The notes: generated from the letters alone by a model not told the origin. Counted from the first letter of the stretch, positions 25,071-34,403 are shown. The stretch is 64,000 nucleotides of DNA from Prevotella sp. UBA2809 (GCA_002351725.1 DEHD01000031.1:25510-89509), one strand, 5' to 3'. Numbers and translations: made by a program.

Positions 25071-26126
25071 TTAACGTAGTGTGACCACTACCCTGCCCTG
25101 TTTGTCGGTCGAAACGACTACTGTCATGTTGCCCTGACGCCATGTTTTCTGATCGGAAGAAGTAAAACCATAGGTCTGCAAATCCTTGCATATTGCGGTA
25201 ACATCATCAGTTGCAGTGATGGCAACAGAAGTAATATTCTGCTTTTTACGCGCCATACTTACCGATGCCTGATAATCGGCCATAGCAAAGGTTGCTGGCA
25301 CCACTTTAGCTGTAGTTTTTCCTAACTTATAGTCATAACTGCGCAGAATGGCCTGAGCAGCCTTGAGCTGACGGTTCTGCAACAGTTTCACACCCAATCC
25401 AACCAGGTCGGTATGGTTACAAGCCTTAGCCAATCCATTATCAATGCTACGTGGAGCATCTTCGTATTCCTTATCCTCGACATCCATCTCTCCATAAGCC
25501 ATATTATAAGCCTTGGCATCGTCAAGAGTAAAACCTATGGTGTAGCTGCTGGAAAGTGAACCACGCTCATAATGCAGACTTACGGTACCAAGTCGAGTCT
25601 GGATGGTATATGCCTCACCCTGATTGTCGATAAAACCTTGTCCGTAAACACCGGTAAGTTGCTTTTTCAGTTCTTGGAATCGCTGCTGAACGGCCTGCAG
25701 CGATGGATATATCTGTTCCTCTTCTACATCAACAGCATAAACACGGGCTGTCTGATCGGTAGTCGCTAAGGTAACAATTGATTTTGCCCCGTACACATCA
25801 CCCTCGTAGACATACGACTTTGCCGTCTGTTTTCCCTCGGGCTTGCGCTCGGTGAAACTCTGTTCCATCAGAGATTTCTCAAAGCGGTCGGCCTTGATTC
25901 CTAATGGAATATTAAGGAAGGCATTACGGTTATTCTGATTATCAGCTACTGTAGCCCAATCAGCCATTGCAACCTGAGCATCATCATCGATACCATCGGC
26001 CTTAGAGCCCGATTTCTTTTTCTTCTCTGTCTTTGCCTTCTTCTTAAACAGTTTCTTAAAAAACTGTGCGTCTGAAGGTTGGGCAACCAATAAGGCGCCC
26101 AACACTATCAATAAAAGTTTCTTCAT
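25071..26126 (-). CDS. Secreted protein of unknown function with lysine-rich N-terminus
   Basis: 351 residues: signal peptide ending PSDA, then FFKKLFKKKAKTEKKKKSGSK, a strongly basic segment, and a mixed alpha/beta remainder with no motif that I recognise. It follows recQ by 9 bp and is therefore probably the last gene of the clpP-clpX-recQ mRNA. That placement may be accidental. Nothing in the sequence indicates an enzyme. Confidence 0.7.
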   Translation of the reverse strand: MKKLLLIVLGALLVAQPSDAQFFKKLFKKKAKTEKKKKSGSKADGIDDDAQVAMADWATVADNQNNRNAFLNIPLGIKADRFEKSLMEQSFTERKPEGKQTAKSYVYEGDVYGAKSIVTLATTDQTARVYAVDVEEEQIYPSLQAVQQRFQELKKQLTGVYGQGFIDNQGEAYTIQTRLGTVSLHYERGSLSSSYTIGFTLDDAKAYNMAYGEMDVEDKEYEDAPRSIDNGLAKACNHTDLVGLGVKLLQNRQLKAAQAILRSYDYKLGKTTAKVVPATFAMADYQASVSMARKKQNITSVAITATDDVTAICKDLQTYGFTSSDQKTWRQGNMTVVVSTDKQGRVVVTLR

Positions 26127-26135
26127 AAAATCAAA

Positions 26136-28316
26136 TTAGTTTGCCATTTCTGAGATAAACTTAATACGTACCAGTCGTATCTCATCCTCAGAGTAGTCTT
26201 CGCCAAGTTCTTCTTCTGCAACTCTTAAGTTGTCGGTTTCACTCTCAGCAAAGTAATCATATATATCATCAATATGATCCTCGTCGATAACCTCCTCAAG
26301 GAAGTAATCAATATCAAGTTTTGTTCCACTATATACAATGGCCTCAACCTCGTCAAGCAGCTCCTCGAACTCGATACCCTGAGCATCAGCTATATCATCA
26401 AGAGCTATCTGACGGTCAATGCTTTGGATTATCTTTACCTTAAGCATCGACTTCTTTGCCACCGTACGAACACGCATGTCAACCTGGCGCTCTATCTCGT
26501 TCTCCTCGCAGTAGGCCTTGATTAAATCAACAAACTCCTGAGCATAAGGCTGTTTCACCTTACCCTCTCCCACTCCCTGGATATTCTTCAGTTCCTCAAG
26601 GGTGATAGGATAGTCAGTAGCCATCTGGTCGATAGACACATCCTGGAAGATAACGTATGGTGGACGAGACAGTTGCTTTGACCACTTCTTACGCAAGTCG
26701 CGAAGCATAGACGTAAGCACAGGATCAAGCGAGCTTACTCCTCCCTCATGGTCAGCCGAATCGTCATAATCACTGAACTCTGCATCCTTAACAATCATGA
26801 ACGACTTTGGTGCCTTGAGGAACTTCTTACCAGCCGATGTAAGTTTGAGCAATCCATAGTTCTCTACTTCCTTTTCAAGGAAGCCGGCAATAAGAGCCTG
26901 ACGTATAACGGGATTCCATATCTTCTCGTCGTCATCAGCACCTGCGCCAAACAGTTCCTGCTGCTCGTGGTGATGAGCCAAAATTTCTTCAGTCTCTTTA
27001 CCTATAATAAAGTCGATTACATAATCTGAGCGGAAGTTCTCCTTGATAGCCTGTATAGACTTGAGCACGATAACCAACTGTTCTTGAGCCTCAATCTTGG
27101 TCTTTGGATGCAGACAGTTATCGCAATTGCCACAATTATCCTTCTCGTAGGTCTCACCGAAGTAGTGCAACAACATCTTTCTGCGGCATACACTTGTCTC
27201 AGCATAAGCGGCAGTCTCAACAAGCAGCTGGCGACCAATATCCTGTTCAGCTACAGGTTTGCCCTCCATGAACTTATCAAGTTTCTGCAAGTCCTTATAT
27301 GAGTAGAATGCCAGACAGATACCCTCACCTCCATCGCGACCTGCTCTACCTGTCTCCTGATAATAGCCTTCAAGCGACTTAGGGATATCGTAGTGGATAA
27401 CGAATCGTACATCGGGCTTATCGATACCCATACCGAATGCGATTGTAGCCACGATAACATCGATATTCTCCATCAGGAACTCATCCTGAGTGTTCGAACG
27501 GGTATTACTGTCGAGTCCGGCATGATAAGCAGCAGCCTTGATATCGTTGGCACGCAGAATAGCCGCCAACTCCTCAACCTTCTTTCTCGACAAGCAGTAT
27601 ATGATACCACTCTTGCCGGGATGCTGCTTAATGAACTTGATAATATCTTTATCTACATTCTGTGTCTTGGGACGTACCTCGTAGTAGAGGTTAGGACGAT
27701 TGAACGAACTCTTGAACTCAGTAGCATCTACAATACCAAGGTTTTTCTTGATATCCGTACGAACCTTGTCGGTAGCCGTAGCGGTAAGTGCGATGATTGG
27801 TGCCTTGCCAATCTCGTCAACTATAGGACGTATACGACGGTACTCAGGACGGAAGTCGTGACCCCATTCAGAGATACAGTGTGCCTCATCGATGGCATAG
27901 AACGAAATCTTTACCGACTTGAGGAACTCCACGTTATCCTCTTTTGTCAAAGATTCGGGTGCCACATATAACAGTTTGGTACGTCCGGCAAGAACATCCG
28001 ACTTAACCTGGTCTATAGCAGCCTTGTTCAGTGATGAGTTCAGGTAGTGAGCAGTACCCTCAACCTCACTGAGGCTTGAGATGACGTCAACCTGATTCTT
28101 CATCAGCGCTATCAGTGGCGAGATAACGATGGCTGTGCCTTCCATCAGCAACGATGGCAGCTGGTAGCACAACGACTTACCTCCACCGGTAGGCATCAGC
28201 ACAAAGGTGTCGTTACCATCCATCAGATTCTGAATGATACGCTCCTGATCGCCTTTGAATGTATCAAATCCGAAGTACTTCTTCAGGGCTGCTGTGAGAT
28301 TCTTATTTTCGCTCAT
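26136..28316 (-). CDS. recQ: ATP-dependent DNA helicase RecQ
   Basis: 3'-5' helicase acting at stalled forks and in recombination. The 726-residue protein shows motif 0 (FGFDTFKGDQERII), Walker A (MPTGGGKSLCYQLP), DEAH box (AIDEAHCISEWGHDFRPEY), motif VI (YYQETGRAGRDG), the four-cysteine zinc site (CRRKMLLHYFG ... CGNCDNC), a winged-helix region and an HRDC domain (ITLEELKNIQGVGEGKVKQ). After the HRDC domain there is a further 100-residue acidic extension. It is 13 bp downstream of clpX. Confidence 0.95.
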   Translation of the reverse strand: MSENKNLTAALKKYFGFDTFKGDQERIIQNLMDGNDTFVLMPTGGGKSLCYQLPSLLMEGTAIVISPLIALMKNQVDVISSLSEVEGTAHYLNSSLNKAAIDQVKSDVLAGRTKLLYVAPESLTKEDNVEFLKSVKISFYAIDEAHCISEWGHDFRPEYRRIRPIVDEIGKAPIIALTATATDKVRTDIKKNLGIVDATEFKSSFNRPNLYYEVRPKTQNVDKDIIKFIKQHPGKSGIIYCLSRKKVEELAAILRANDIKAAAYHAGLDSNTRSNTQDEFLMENIDVIVATIAFGMGIDKPDVRFVIHYDIPKSLEGYYQETGRAGRDGGEGICLAFYSYKDLQKLDKFMEGKPVAEQDIGRQLLVETAAYAETSVCRRKMLLHYFGETYEKDNCGNCDNCLHPKTKIEAQEQLVIVLKSIQAIKENFRSDYVIDFIIGKETEEILAHHHEQQELFGAGADDDEKIWNPVIRQALIAGFLEKEVENYGLLKLTSAGKKFLKAPKSFMIVKDAEFSDYDDSADHEGGVSSLDPVLTSMLRDLRKKWSKQLSRPPYVIFQDVSIDQMATDYPITLEELKNIQGVGEGKVKQPYAQEFVDLIKAYCEENEIERQVDMRVRTVAKKSMLKVKIIQSIDRQIALDDIADAQGIEFEELLDEVEAIVYSGTKLDIDYFLEEVIDEDHIDDIYDYFAESETDNLRVAEEELGEDYSEDEIRLVRIKFISEMAN

Positions 28317-28329
28317 ATATCTTAGTTAG

Positions 28330-29568
28330 TTAGGCTTCCAATTTCTGAAGATATGACTTTTCCAACTGTTTATTAACATAGTCGGCAGTCACCTTGAACT
28401 TCTTGGTTTTCTTCGAAGGCAGGTCATACATGGCATCCATCATCACGCTCTCAACGATAGAGCGCAGACCACGGGCACCAAGTTTGTATTCCACAGCCTT
28501 GTCTACCAGAGTCTCTAATGCTTCCTTGTCGAAAGTCACCTCTACACCGTCCATCTCAAAGAGTTTCTTATACTGACGGATAATAGAGTTCTTTGGCTCT
28601 GTAAGGATCTTCTCCAATGCCTCACGATCCAGAGGATTCAGATGAGTAAGCACTGGCAGACGACCAATGATCTCAGGAATAAGTCCGAACGACTTCAAAT
28701 CCTGAGGAACGATATACTGCATCAGGTCGTTCTTATCTATCTTTCTTACGTTAGTCACCGAGTTATATCCCACCACATGGGTGTTCAATCGCTGGGCAAT
28801 CTTACGCTCGATACCATCAAACGCACCTCCGCAGATAAACAGTATATTGCGGGTATCAACATGGATATAATCCTGATCAGGATGCTTACGTCCGCCCTTA
28901 GGTGGAACGTTCACCATTGTACCCTCCAACAGTTTCAACAACCCCTGCTGAACTCCCTCACCACTTACATCACGGGTAATCGAGGGGTTATCGCTCTTGC
29001 GGGCAATCTTGTCGATCTCGTCGATAAACACAATACCACGCTGGGCTGCCTCTACATTATAGTCGGCCACCTGCAGAAGACGTGACAGAATGCTCTCTAC
29101 ATCCTCTCCCACATAACCTGCCTCGGTAAATACCGTAGCGTCTACGATGGTAAAGGGCACATCCAGCAGTTTAGCAATAGTACGCGCCAGGAGGGTTTTT
29201 CCTGTTCCCGTACTACCCACCATAATAATATTGCTTTTCTCAATCTCTACGCCATCTTCATCAACAGGCTGCTGCAAACGCTTATAATGATTATAAACGG
29301 CCACCGACAGGTAGCGCTTTGCATCGTCCTGACCGATAACATACTGATCAAGATATTCCTTAATCTCTTTTGGCTTGGGCACCTTCAACTTGGCTACCTC
29401 ATCGCCCTTTTCTCCTGTCTTGGTAGTTTTTGGTGTTTCCTTTAGATTATCCTGTACAATCTGGTAAGCCTGACGTGCGCAATCATCACAGATATGTCCG
29501 TTCAGACCACTAATCAGCAGCCTTACCTCTTTTTCACTTCTACCACAGAAACTACAAACGTTCTTCAT
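28330..29568 (-). CDS. clpX: ATP-dependent protease ATP-binding subunit ClpX
   Basis: Unfoldase that feeds substrates to ClpP. 412 residues with the N-terminal zinc-binding domain (CSFCGRSEKEV ... ICDDCARQ), Walker A (GSTGTGKTLLA), Walker B (GIVFIDEIDKIA), the pore loop (TEAGYVGEDVE) and the RKSDNPSITRDVSGEGVQQ stretch. It is 9 bp after clpP, the classical clpP-clpX arrangement. Confidence 0.97.
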   Translation of the reverse strand: MKNVCSFCGRSEKEVRLLISGLNGHICDDCARQAYQIVQDNLKETPKTTKTGEKGDEVAKLKVPKPKEIKEYLDQYVIGQDDAKRYLSVAVYNHYKRLQQPVDEDGVEIEKSNIIMVGSTGTGKTLLARTIAKLLDVPFTIVDATVFTEAGYVGEDVESILSRLLQVADYNVEAAQRGIVFIDEIDKIARKSDNPSITRDVSGEGVQQGLLKLLEGTMVNVPPKGGRKHPDQDYIHVDTRNILFICGGAFDGIERKIAQRLNTHVVGYNSVTNVRKIDKNDLMQYIVPQDLKSFGLIPEIIGRLPVLTHLNPLDREALEKILTEPKNSIIRQYKKLFEMDGVEVTFDKEALETLVDKAVEYKLGARGLRSIVESVMMDAMYDLPSKKTKKFKVTADYVNKQLEKSYLQKLEA

Positions 29569-29577
29569 TTATTCTTC

Positions 29578-30246
29578 TTACTTCTTACGAGCGAGCACCT
29601 CGTCAATCATACCGTAGGCCTTAGCCTCTTCTGCTGTCATCCAGTAGTTACGGTCTGAATCAGCATATACCTTATCATATGGGGTATGCGAGTGCTCTGA
29701 GATGATAGTATACAACTCCTTCTTAAACTTCAGAATCTCCTTAGCCTCGATTTCGATATCCGAAGCCTGACCCTGTACACCGCCCAGAGGCTGGTGAATC
29801 ATTACACGACTGTGTGGCAAAGCCGAACGCTTGCCCTCTGCACCAGCCACAAGCAGCACAGCACCCATAGAAGCTGCCATACCTGTACAGATAGTAGCAA
29901 CGTCGCTGGTTATGAACTGCATAGTGTCATAGATTCCGAGTCCGGCAGTAACACTTCCGCCAGGAGAGTTGATGTATATCGAGATATCCTTACCAGGATC
30001 GGTAGAATCCAGGAACAACAGCTGAGCCTGGAGTGTATTAGCGGTATAGTCGTCAATCTGTGTACCAAGGAATATGATACGATCCATCATCAATCGTGAG
30101 AAGACATCCATCTGAGTAACGTTCAACTGACGCTCCTCAAGAATATATGGATTCATATACTGGTTCTGGGCCTTGATAACATCGTCAAGCACCATACCGT
30201 TCATACCTAAATGCTTAGTAGCATACTTCCTGAAGTCATTATTCAT
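29578..30246 (-). CDS. clpP: ATP-dependent Clp protease proteolytic subunit
   Basis: 222-residue serine protease subunit with the catalytic triad in its usual context: Ser in TGMAASMGAVLL, His in SRVMIHQPLGG and Asp in DSDRNYWMTAEEA. An N-terminal propeptide-like region of about 30 residues precedes the conserved part. Its -7 box TATCTTTG (30319-30312, minus) lies between two 10-bp inverted repeats. Confidence 0.97.
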   Translation of the reverse strand: MNNDFRKYATKHLGMNGMVLDDVIKAQNQYMNPYILEERQLNVTQMDVFSRLMMDRIIFLGTQIDDYTANTLQAQLLFLDSTDPGKDISIYINSPGGSVTAGLGIYDTMQFITSDVATICTGMAASMGAVLLVAGAEGKRSALPHSRVMIHQPLGGVQGQASDIEIEAKEILKFKKELYTIISEHSHTPYDKVYADSDRNYWMTAEEAKAYGMIDEVLARKK

Positions 30247-30277
30247 ATTCTTTCCTTTCTTTTATATACAGAGAAAA

Positions 30278-30337
30278 GGTTATCGACCTTCCTCATCTTG
30301 CGTTTGGGACACAAAGATAATAAAAAAGTCGATAACC
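30278..30337. repeat. 10-bp inverted repeat around the clpP promoter
   Basis: GGTTATCGAC (30278-30287) and its exact complement GTCGATAACC (30328-30337), 40 bp apart. The clpP -7 box TATCTTTG (minus, 30319-30312) lies between them. The upstream arm also forms part of the tig terminator. Confidence 0.5.
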
Positions 30338-30356
30338 CTTGCATTTTAGGGGTTAT
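30322..30356 (-). terminator. Terminator of tig
   Basis: ATAACCC (30356-30350 on the minus strand) pairs with GGGTTAT (30338-30332); CGAC and a run of six T follow on the minus strand. Confidence 0.6.
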
Positions 30357-30372
30357 TTTTTCCTAAAAAAGC

Positions 30373-31734
30373 TTATTTTTGCTGCATCAGCTTATTAAAC
30401 TCCTCCAAAGTAACCTCTTTTTGATTCAGTTTTACAACATTTTTGAGGGCTTCGGTAAGCTTAACGTCTACGGCGCGGTCAACGAAGTTGTCAACATTCT
30501 CACGCTTCTTCATCTGCTCTGCAGCATAGTTCTCAAGAACATCATCAGGTACGTTGCTCATACCATACTGAGCGAACTGAGCACGGATGGCCTCCTTGGC
30601 AACAGCCTTCAGGTCGTCCTCCTCTACCTTAATATTATTAGCAGCAACCAACTGCTCCTTGATCAGGTGCCAAGCCAGCTCCTTGATGCTACCCTCGAAG
30701 TTTTTCTCTACGTAGTCAGCACCCTTATCCTGGTTGTTCTGCAGCATAACGCGCTTGAGCAGAGCCTCTGGGAACTCCAGCTTACCAACCTTCTTCTCCA
30801 TGTGAGCACGAACATCAAGCAGGAACTTGTAGTCACTGTTCTGCTGGAGCTGTGGAGCGATTGACTCAGCAATCTTCTCACGGAATGCCTTCTCGTCCTT
30901 TACAGTACCCTCACCGAATACACGGTCGAAGAGCTTCTGATCAACCTCTGCAGGCTGGAAGTGACGGATCTCAGTAATCTGGTAGCTGAAGTCAGCATTC
31001 AAATCCTTCACATCCTCCTTCTTCACCTTGAGCAGAGCAGCTACCTCAGCATCGTTATCTGGGTAAGCCTTCTTTGGGTTGAAGGTAATGATATCACCAG
31101 GCTTAGCACCGTCGAAGAGTTTCTTCTGGTCCTCTGCCTTGATGTATGCAGGCATAACCATACCGCCCTCGGTTACGATACCACCTTCCTTGGTGTTACC
31201 GTTCTCATCGAGCTCGCGAAGATCACCGGTGATAGTATCATTACCACTGAACACCTCAGCCTTTACGAACTCACCAGCCTGAGATGCGTACATCTGAACC
31301 TGGTCATCGATAAGCTTATCGTCAGCCTTGATTGTGTAATAGTCAACCTTGTCTCTACCTGTAAGCTCAGCCTTGAACTCTGGAGCTACAGCAATGTCGA
31401 ATACGAATGTCAGATCGTCATCCTTCTCAAAGTCCTGAGGAACCTGCTTCTCCTGATTTGGGAGGGGCTCACCCAGCATCTGAATCTTGTTCTCACGAAC
31501 ATACTCATACAATTTCTCGCCCAGCAGTTTGTTAACCTCTTCAACCTTCACTGCTGTGCCATACTGCTTCTTTATCATTCCCATAGGAACCATACCAGGA
31601 CGAAAACCTGGAACCTGTGCCTTCTTACGATAATTCTTCAGTGTCTTTTCAACTGCTTCCTGATAATCGGCCTTCTCAACGGTCATAGTAAGCAGACCAT
31701 TGATTTTGTCGGCGCATTCAAACGAAATTTTCAT
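30373..31734 (-). CDS. tig: Trigger factor, ribosome-associated chaperone
   Basis: 453 residues. The N-terminal ribosome-binding domain carries the signature PGFRPGMVPMGMIKKQYG (trigger factor G-F-R-x-G-x-x-P). The middle (about 150-260) occupies the place of the FKBP-type isomerase domain but is diverged, and the C-terminal part is the helical cradle. It lies upstream of clpP-clpX, as in many bacteria. A TACTTTTG -7 box at 31787-31780 gives a leader of about 40 nt. Confidence 0.93.
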   Translation of the reverse strand: MKISFECADKINGLLTMTVEKADYQEAVEKTLKNYRKKAQVPGFRPGMVPMGMIKKQYGTAVKVEEVNKLLGEKLYEYVRENKIQMLGEPLPNQEKQVPQDFEKDDDLTFVFDIAVAPEFKAELTGRDKVDYYTIKADDKLIDDQVQMYASQAGEFVKAEVFSGNDTITGDLRELDENGNTKEGGIVTEGGMVMPAYIKAEDQKKLFDGAKPGDIITFNPKKAYPDNDAEVAALLKVKKEDVKDLNADFSYQITEIRHFQPAEVDQKLFDRVFGEGTVKDEKAFREKIAESIAPQLQQNSDYKFLLDVRAHMEKKVGKLEFPEALLKRVMLQNNQDKGADYVEKNFEGSIKELAWHLIKEQLVAANNIKVEEDDLKAVAKEAIRAQFAQYGMSNVPDDVLENYAAEQMKKRENVDNFVDRAVDVKLTEALKNVVKLNQKEVTLEEFNKLMQQK

Positions 31735-31779
31735 CTTTTTACGTACTTATTTATATTATATATTTTCAAATTTGAGGTG

Positions 31780-31787
31780 CAAAAGTA
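31780..31787 (-). promoter_or_regulatory. -7 box of tig
   Basis: TACTTTTG on the minus strand, 45 nt upstream of the tig ATG; weak CTTG 22 bp further upstream. Confidence 0.5.
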
Positions 31788-31824
31788 CAAATAATCGGCG
31801 ATATACTAGCAAGTTTTTCAATTT

Positions 31825-32622
31825 TTAACTTTTCTCCGCATCATCTTTTGCTTGGCGTTCTGCTTCAATCTGCTCAAAGTTTTTCTTTCTCAATTCAAAC
31901 GATTCTGTAAGGTATTTTTCACGAACAACTTTGTTAGCCGCCAGCTCTTCAGGTGTTCCCTGGAACAGAATACGTCCTTCAAAAAGCAGATAAGCACGAT
32001 CGGTAATAGCCAATGTCTCGTCTACATTATGGTCGGTAATCAGAATTCCAATGTTAAGATACTTCAGCTTATATACAATCTGCTGGATATCCTCTACTGC
32101 AATAGGGTCTACACCAGCAAATGGCTCGTCAAGCATAATAAACTTGGGCTCGATGGCCAGACAACGTGCAATCTCCGTACGACGGCGCTCACCTCCCGAC
32201 AGTCTGTCACCAAGGTTCTTTCGCACCTTCTCCAGGCGGAATTCTGCTATCAACTGCTCCAGCTTATTCAACTGGTAGTCGCGGGGCTTACCCGTCATCT
32301 CAAGCACCGACAGGATATTATCCTCAACCGACATCTTACGGAACACGCTGGCTTCCTGTGCCAGATATCCGATACCGGCACGAGCACGCTTATATACAGG
32401 AAATTTCGTCACATCCTCATCGCCCAGATAGATATGTCCGCCGTTAGGAACAATCAGTCCGGTTGTCATATAGAACGAAGTAGTCTTACCAGCACCGTTA
32501 GGGCCCAGCAATCCCACAATCTCACCCTGCTTCACATCGAAGCTTACATTGTTGACCACCGTACGCTTACCATAGCGCTTAACGAGGCCCTCTGTTCGTA
32601 ATACAATACGCTCTTCTTCCAT
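31825..32622 (-). CDS. lptB: LPS export ABC transporter ATP-binding protein LptB
   Basis: ATPase of the LptBFG complex that extracts lipopolysaccharide from the inner membrane. 265 residues with Walker A (GPNGAGKTTSFY), the family-typical Q-loop region GIGYLAQEASVFRKMSVEDN, the signature LSGGERRRTEIAR and Walker B FIMLDEPFAGVDPIA. The ATG at 32622 is used; a frame start at 32634 would lie inside the -7 box TACCTTTG (32639-32632). It is transcribed away from mlaE. Confidence 0.93.
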   Translation of the reverse strand: MEEERIVLRTEGLVKRYGKRTVVNNVSFDVKQGEIVGLLGPNGAGKTTSFYMTTGLIVPNGGHIYLGDEDVTKFPVYKRARAGIGYLAQEASVFRKMSVEDNILSVLEMTGKPRDYQLNKLEQLIAEFRLEKVRKNLGDRLSGGERRRTEIARCLAIEPKFIMLDEPFAGVDPIAVEDIQQIVYKLKYLNIGILITDHNVDETLAITDRAYLLFEGRILFQGTPEELAANKVVREKYLTESFELRKKNFEQIEAERQAKDDAEKS

Positions 32623-32631
32623 AATCGGCTG

Positions 32632-32639
32632 CAAAGGTA
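32632..32639 (-). promoter_or_regulatory. -7 box of lptB
   Basis: TACCTTTG on the minus strand ending 9 nt upstream of the ATG, so the leader can be only a few bases long. Confidence 0.55.
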
Positions 32640-32649
32640 GTTAATTTTT

Positions 32650-32725
32650 GGCACGGATTACACGTATTACACTGAATTTTTTAAATTTTTATTATTAATC
32701 TGTGTTAATCCGTATAATCCGTGCC
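32650..32725. repeat. Imperfect inverted repeat between lptB and mlaE
   Basis: GGCACGGATTA (32650-32660) is exactly complementary to TAATCCGTGCC (32715-32725), and the match continues inward with few mismatches for about 12 more bases (ACG-ATTA-CAC). The centre is A/T-rich. No gene lies in it. It could be a cruciform, a bidirectional regulator site, or a dispersed repeat. Confidence 0.65.
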
Positions 32726-32735
32726 TTATTTTTAG

Positions 32736-32743
32736 TAATTTTG
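32736..32743 (+). promoter_or_regulatory. -7 box of mlaE-mlaF
   Basis: TAATTTTG, 25 nt before the mlaE ATG. The region upstream is the end of the inverted repeat. Confidence 0.55.
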
Positions 32744-32768
32744 CAGCCGAATTCAATTTGTAATTAGC

Positions 32769-33515
32769 ATGTTATTACATAAATGGCTGACCGCCTTAGG
32801 TCGTTACATGATGCTTATGGGCCGTGTTTTCTCACGCCCCGAACGAATGAGAATGTTCCTTAAGCAGTACGTCACCGAGATGACGCAGCTTGGCATCAAC
32901 TCCATCGGCATCGTACTTATTATTTCGTTTTTCATCGGAGCCGTCATCTGTATTCAGATGAAACTTAACATCCAGAGCCCCTGGATGCCTCGATGGGTTG
33001 CAGGATATACCACCCGTGAGATTCTTCTGCTAGAGTTCTCCAGTTCAATCATGTGTCTTATCCTTGCCGGAAAGGTAGGATCAAACATTGCATCCGAGCT
33101 GGGCACCATGCGAGTAACCCAACAGATTGACGCACTCGAGATTATGGGCATCAACTCTGCTTGTTATCTTATCCTGCCAAAGATCATTGGTATGCTCACA
33201 ATCATGCCGTTCCTGGTAATATTCTCATCGGCCACAGGTATCATCGGAGCCTATGGCACAGCCTATCTGGGTCATATCATCACCCCCGACGATCTTACCC
33301 AAGGCCTCCAACACGCCTTTATTCCATGGTTTGTGTGGATGAGTATCATCAAGAGCCAGTTCTTCGCATTCATTATCTCTAGTGTACCTGCATTCTGCGG
33401 TTATACTGTCGAGGGCGGAAGTGTTAACGTAGGTAAGGCCTCAACCGATGCCGTCGTAACGTCGAGCGTACTCATTCTTTTTTCCGATGTTTTCCTAACC
33501 CAGTTACTGTCATGA
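32769..33515 (+). CDS. mlaE: MlaE-type ABC transporter permease
   Basis: Membrane subunit of the Mla phospholipid transporter, which moves lipids between the inner and outer membranes. 248 residues with five to six membrane helices and the conserved family segments GAVICIQMKLN, GKVGSNIASELGTMRVTQQIDALEIMG (coupling region) and GYTVEGGSVNVGKASTDAVVTSSV. Overlaps mlaF by 4 bp. No mlaD or mlaC gene is adjacent, so the remaining parts must be encoded elsewhere. Confidence 0.92.
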   Translation: MLLHKWLTALGRYMMLMGRVFSRPERMRMFLKQYVTEMTQLGINSIGIVLIISFFIGAVICIQMKLNIQSPWMPRWVAGYTTREILLLEFSSSIMCLILAGKVGSNIASELGTMRVTQQIDALEIMGINSACYLILPKIIGMLTIMPFLVIFSSATGIIGAYGTAYLGHIITPDDLTQGLQHAFIPWFVWMSIIKSQFFAFIISSVPAFCGYTVEGGSVNVGKASTDAVVTSSVLILFSDVFLTQLLS

Positions 33516-34285
33516 TCGAAGTTAAGCACCTATATAAGAGTTTTGAGGACAGAGAAGTCCTGAAAGACATCAATACCGTATTCGAAGACGGAAAGACTAA
33601 CCTCATCATCGGACAAAGCGGCTCAGGAAAGACCGTACTGATGAAAAATCTTGTCGGACTGTTTCTCCCCACCAAAGGTGAGATCCTGTACGACGGTCGT
33701 AACTTTGTAAACATGTCAAAACACGAAAAGGTAATGATGCGCCGAGAGATGGGAATGATATTCCAGAGCGCAGCCCTTTTCGACTCGATGACTGTTCTGG
33801 AGAATGTAATGTTCCCCCTCGACATGTTCTCAAGCATGAATCTGCGTGAGCGAATCCATAGAGCCAAGGAATGTTTGGACCGCGTAAACCTTAGTGGAGC
33901 CGACGAGAAATTCCCTGGCGAGATTTCTGGTGGTATGCAGAAACGCGTTGCCATAGCCCGAGCCATAGCGCTCAATCCTAAATATCTGTTCTGCGACGAG
34001 CCAAACTCTGGTCTCGACCCAAAGACTTCACTTGTAATTGACGATTTGTTGCATTCTATTACCCAAGAATACAACATGACCACTATCATCAACACCCACG
34101 ATATGAACTCCGTTATGGGTATTGGCGAGAACATCATATTTATTTACGAGGGCAATAAAGAATGGCAGGGTGTAAGCAGCGAGGTTATGGGCTCTACCAA
34201 CACAAAACTCACTGATTTCATCTTTGCCAGCGACTTGTTAAAAAACATGCGTAAAATTGTAATGGACAACGGATTGCAATTATAG
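33512..34285 (+). CDS. mlaF: MlaF-type ABC transporter ATP-binding protein
   Basis: ATPase partner of MlaE. 257 residues with Walker A (GQSGSGKTVLMKN), Q-loop GMIFQSAALFDSMTV typical of the MlaF branch, signature ISGGMQKRVAIARA and Walker B YLFCDEPNSGLDP, followed by the His-loop INTHDMNS. The start codon overlaps the mlaE stop (ATGA). Confidence 0.93.
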   Translation: MIEVKHLYKSFEDREVLKDINTVFEDGKTNLIIGQSGSGKTVLMKNLVGLFLPTKGEILYDGRNFVNMSKHEKVMMRREMGMIFQSAALFDSMTVLENVMFPLDMFSSMNLRERIHRAKECLDRVNLSGADEKFPGEISGGMQKRVAIARAIALNPKYLFCDEPNSGLDPKTSLVIDDLLHSITQEYNMTTIINTHDMNSVMGIGENIIFIYEGNKEWQGVSSEVMGSTNTKLTDFIFASDLLKNMRKIVMDNGLQL

Positions 34286-34331
34286 TCAAAACAGAAAATT
34301 ACATTATTATTAAATAAAAATTCCTTAAAAT

Positions 34332-34363
34332 CTTGTTTGATTCAGTTTTTTTATATACTTTTG
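34332..34363 (+). promoter_or_regulatory. Promoter of the partner-switching cassette
   Basis: CTTG (34332-34335), 20 bp, TACTTTTG (34356-34363); about 40 nt before the ATG at 34404. Confidence 0.55.
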
Positions 34364-34403
34364 CAGCATAATTTAAACAATATAACCAAGATTGCATATT
34401 CTT

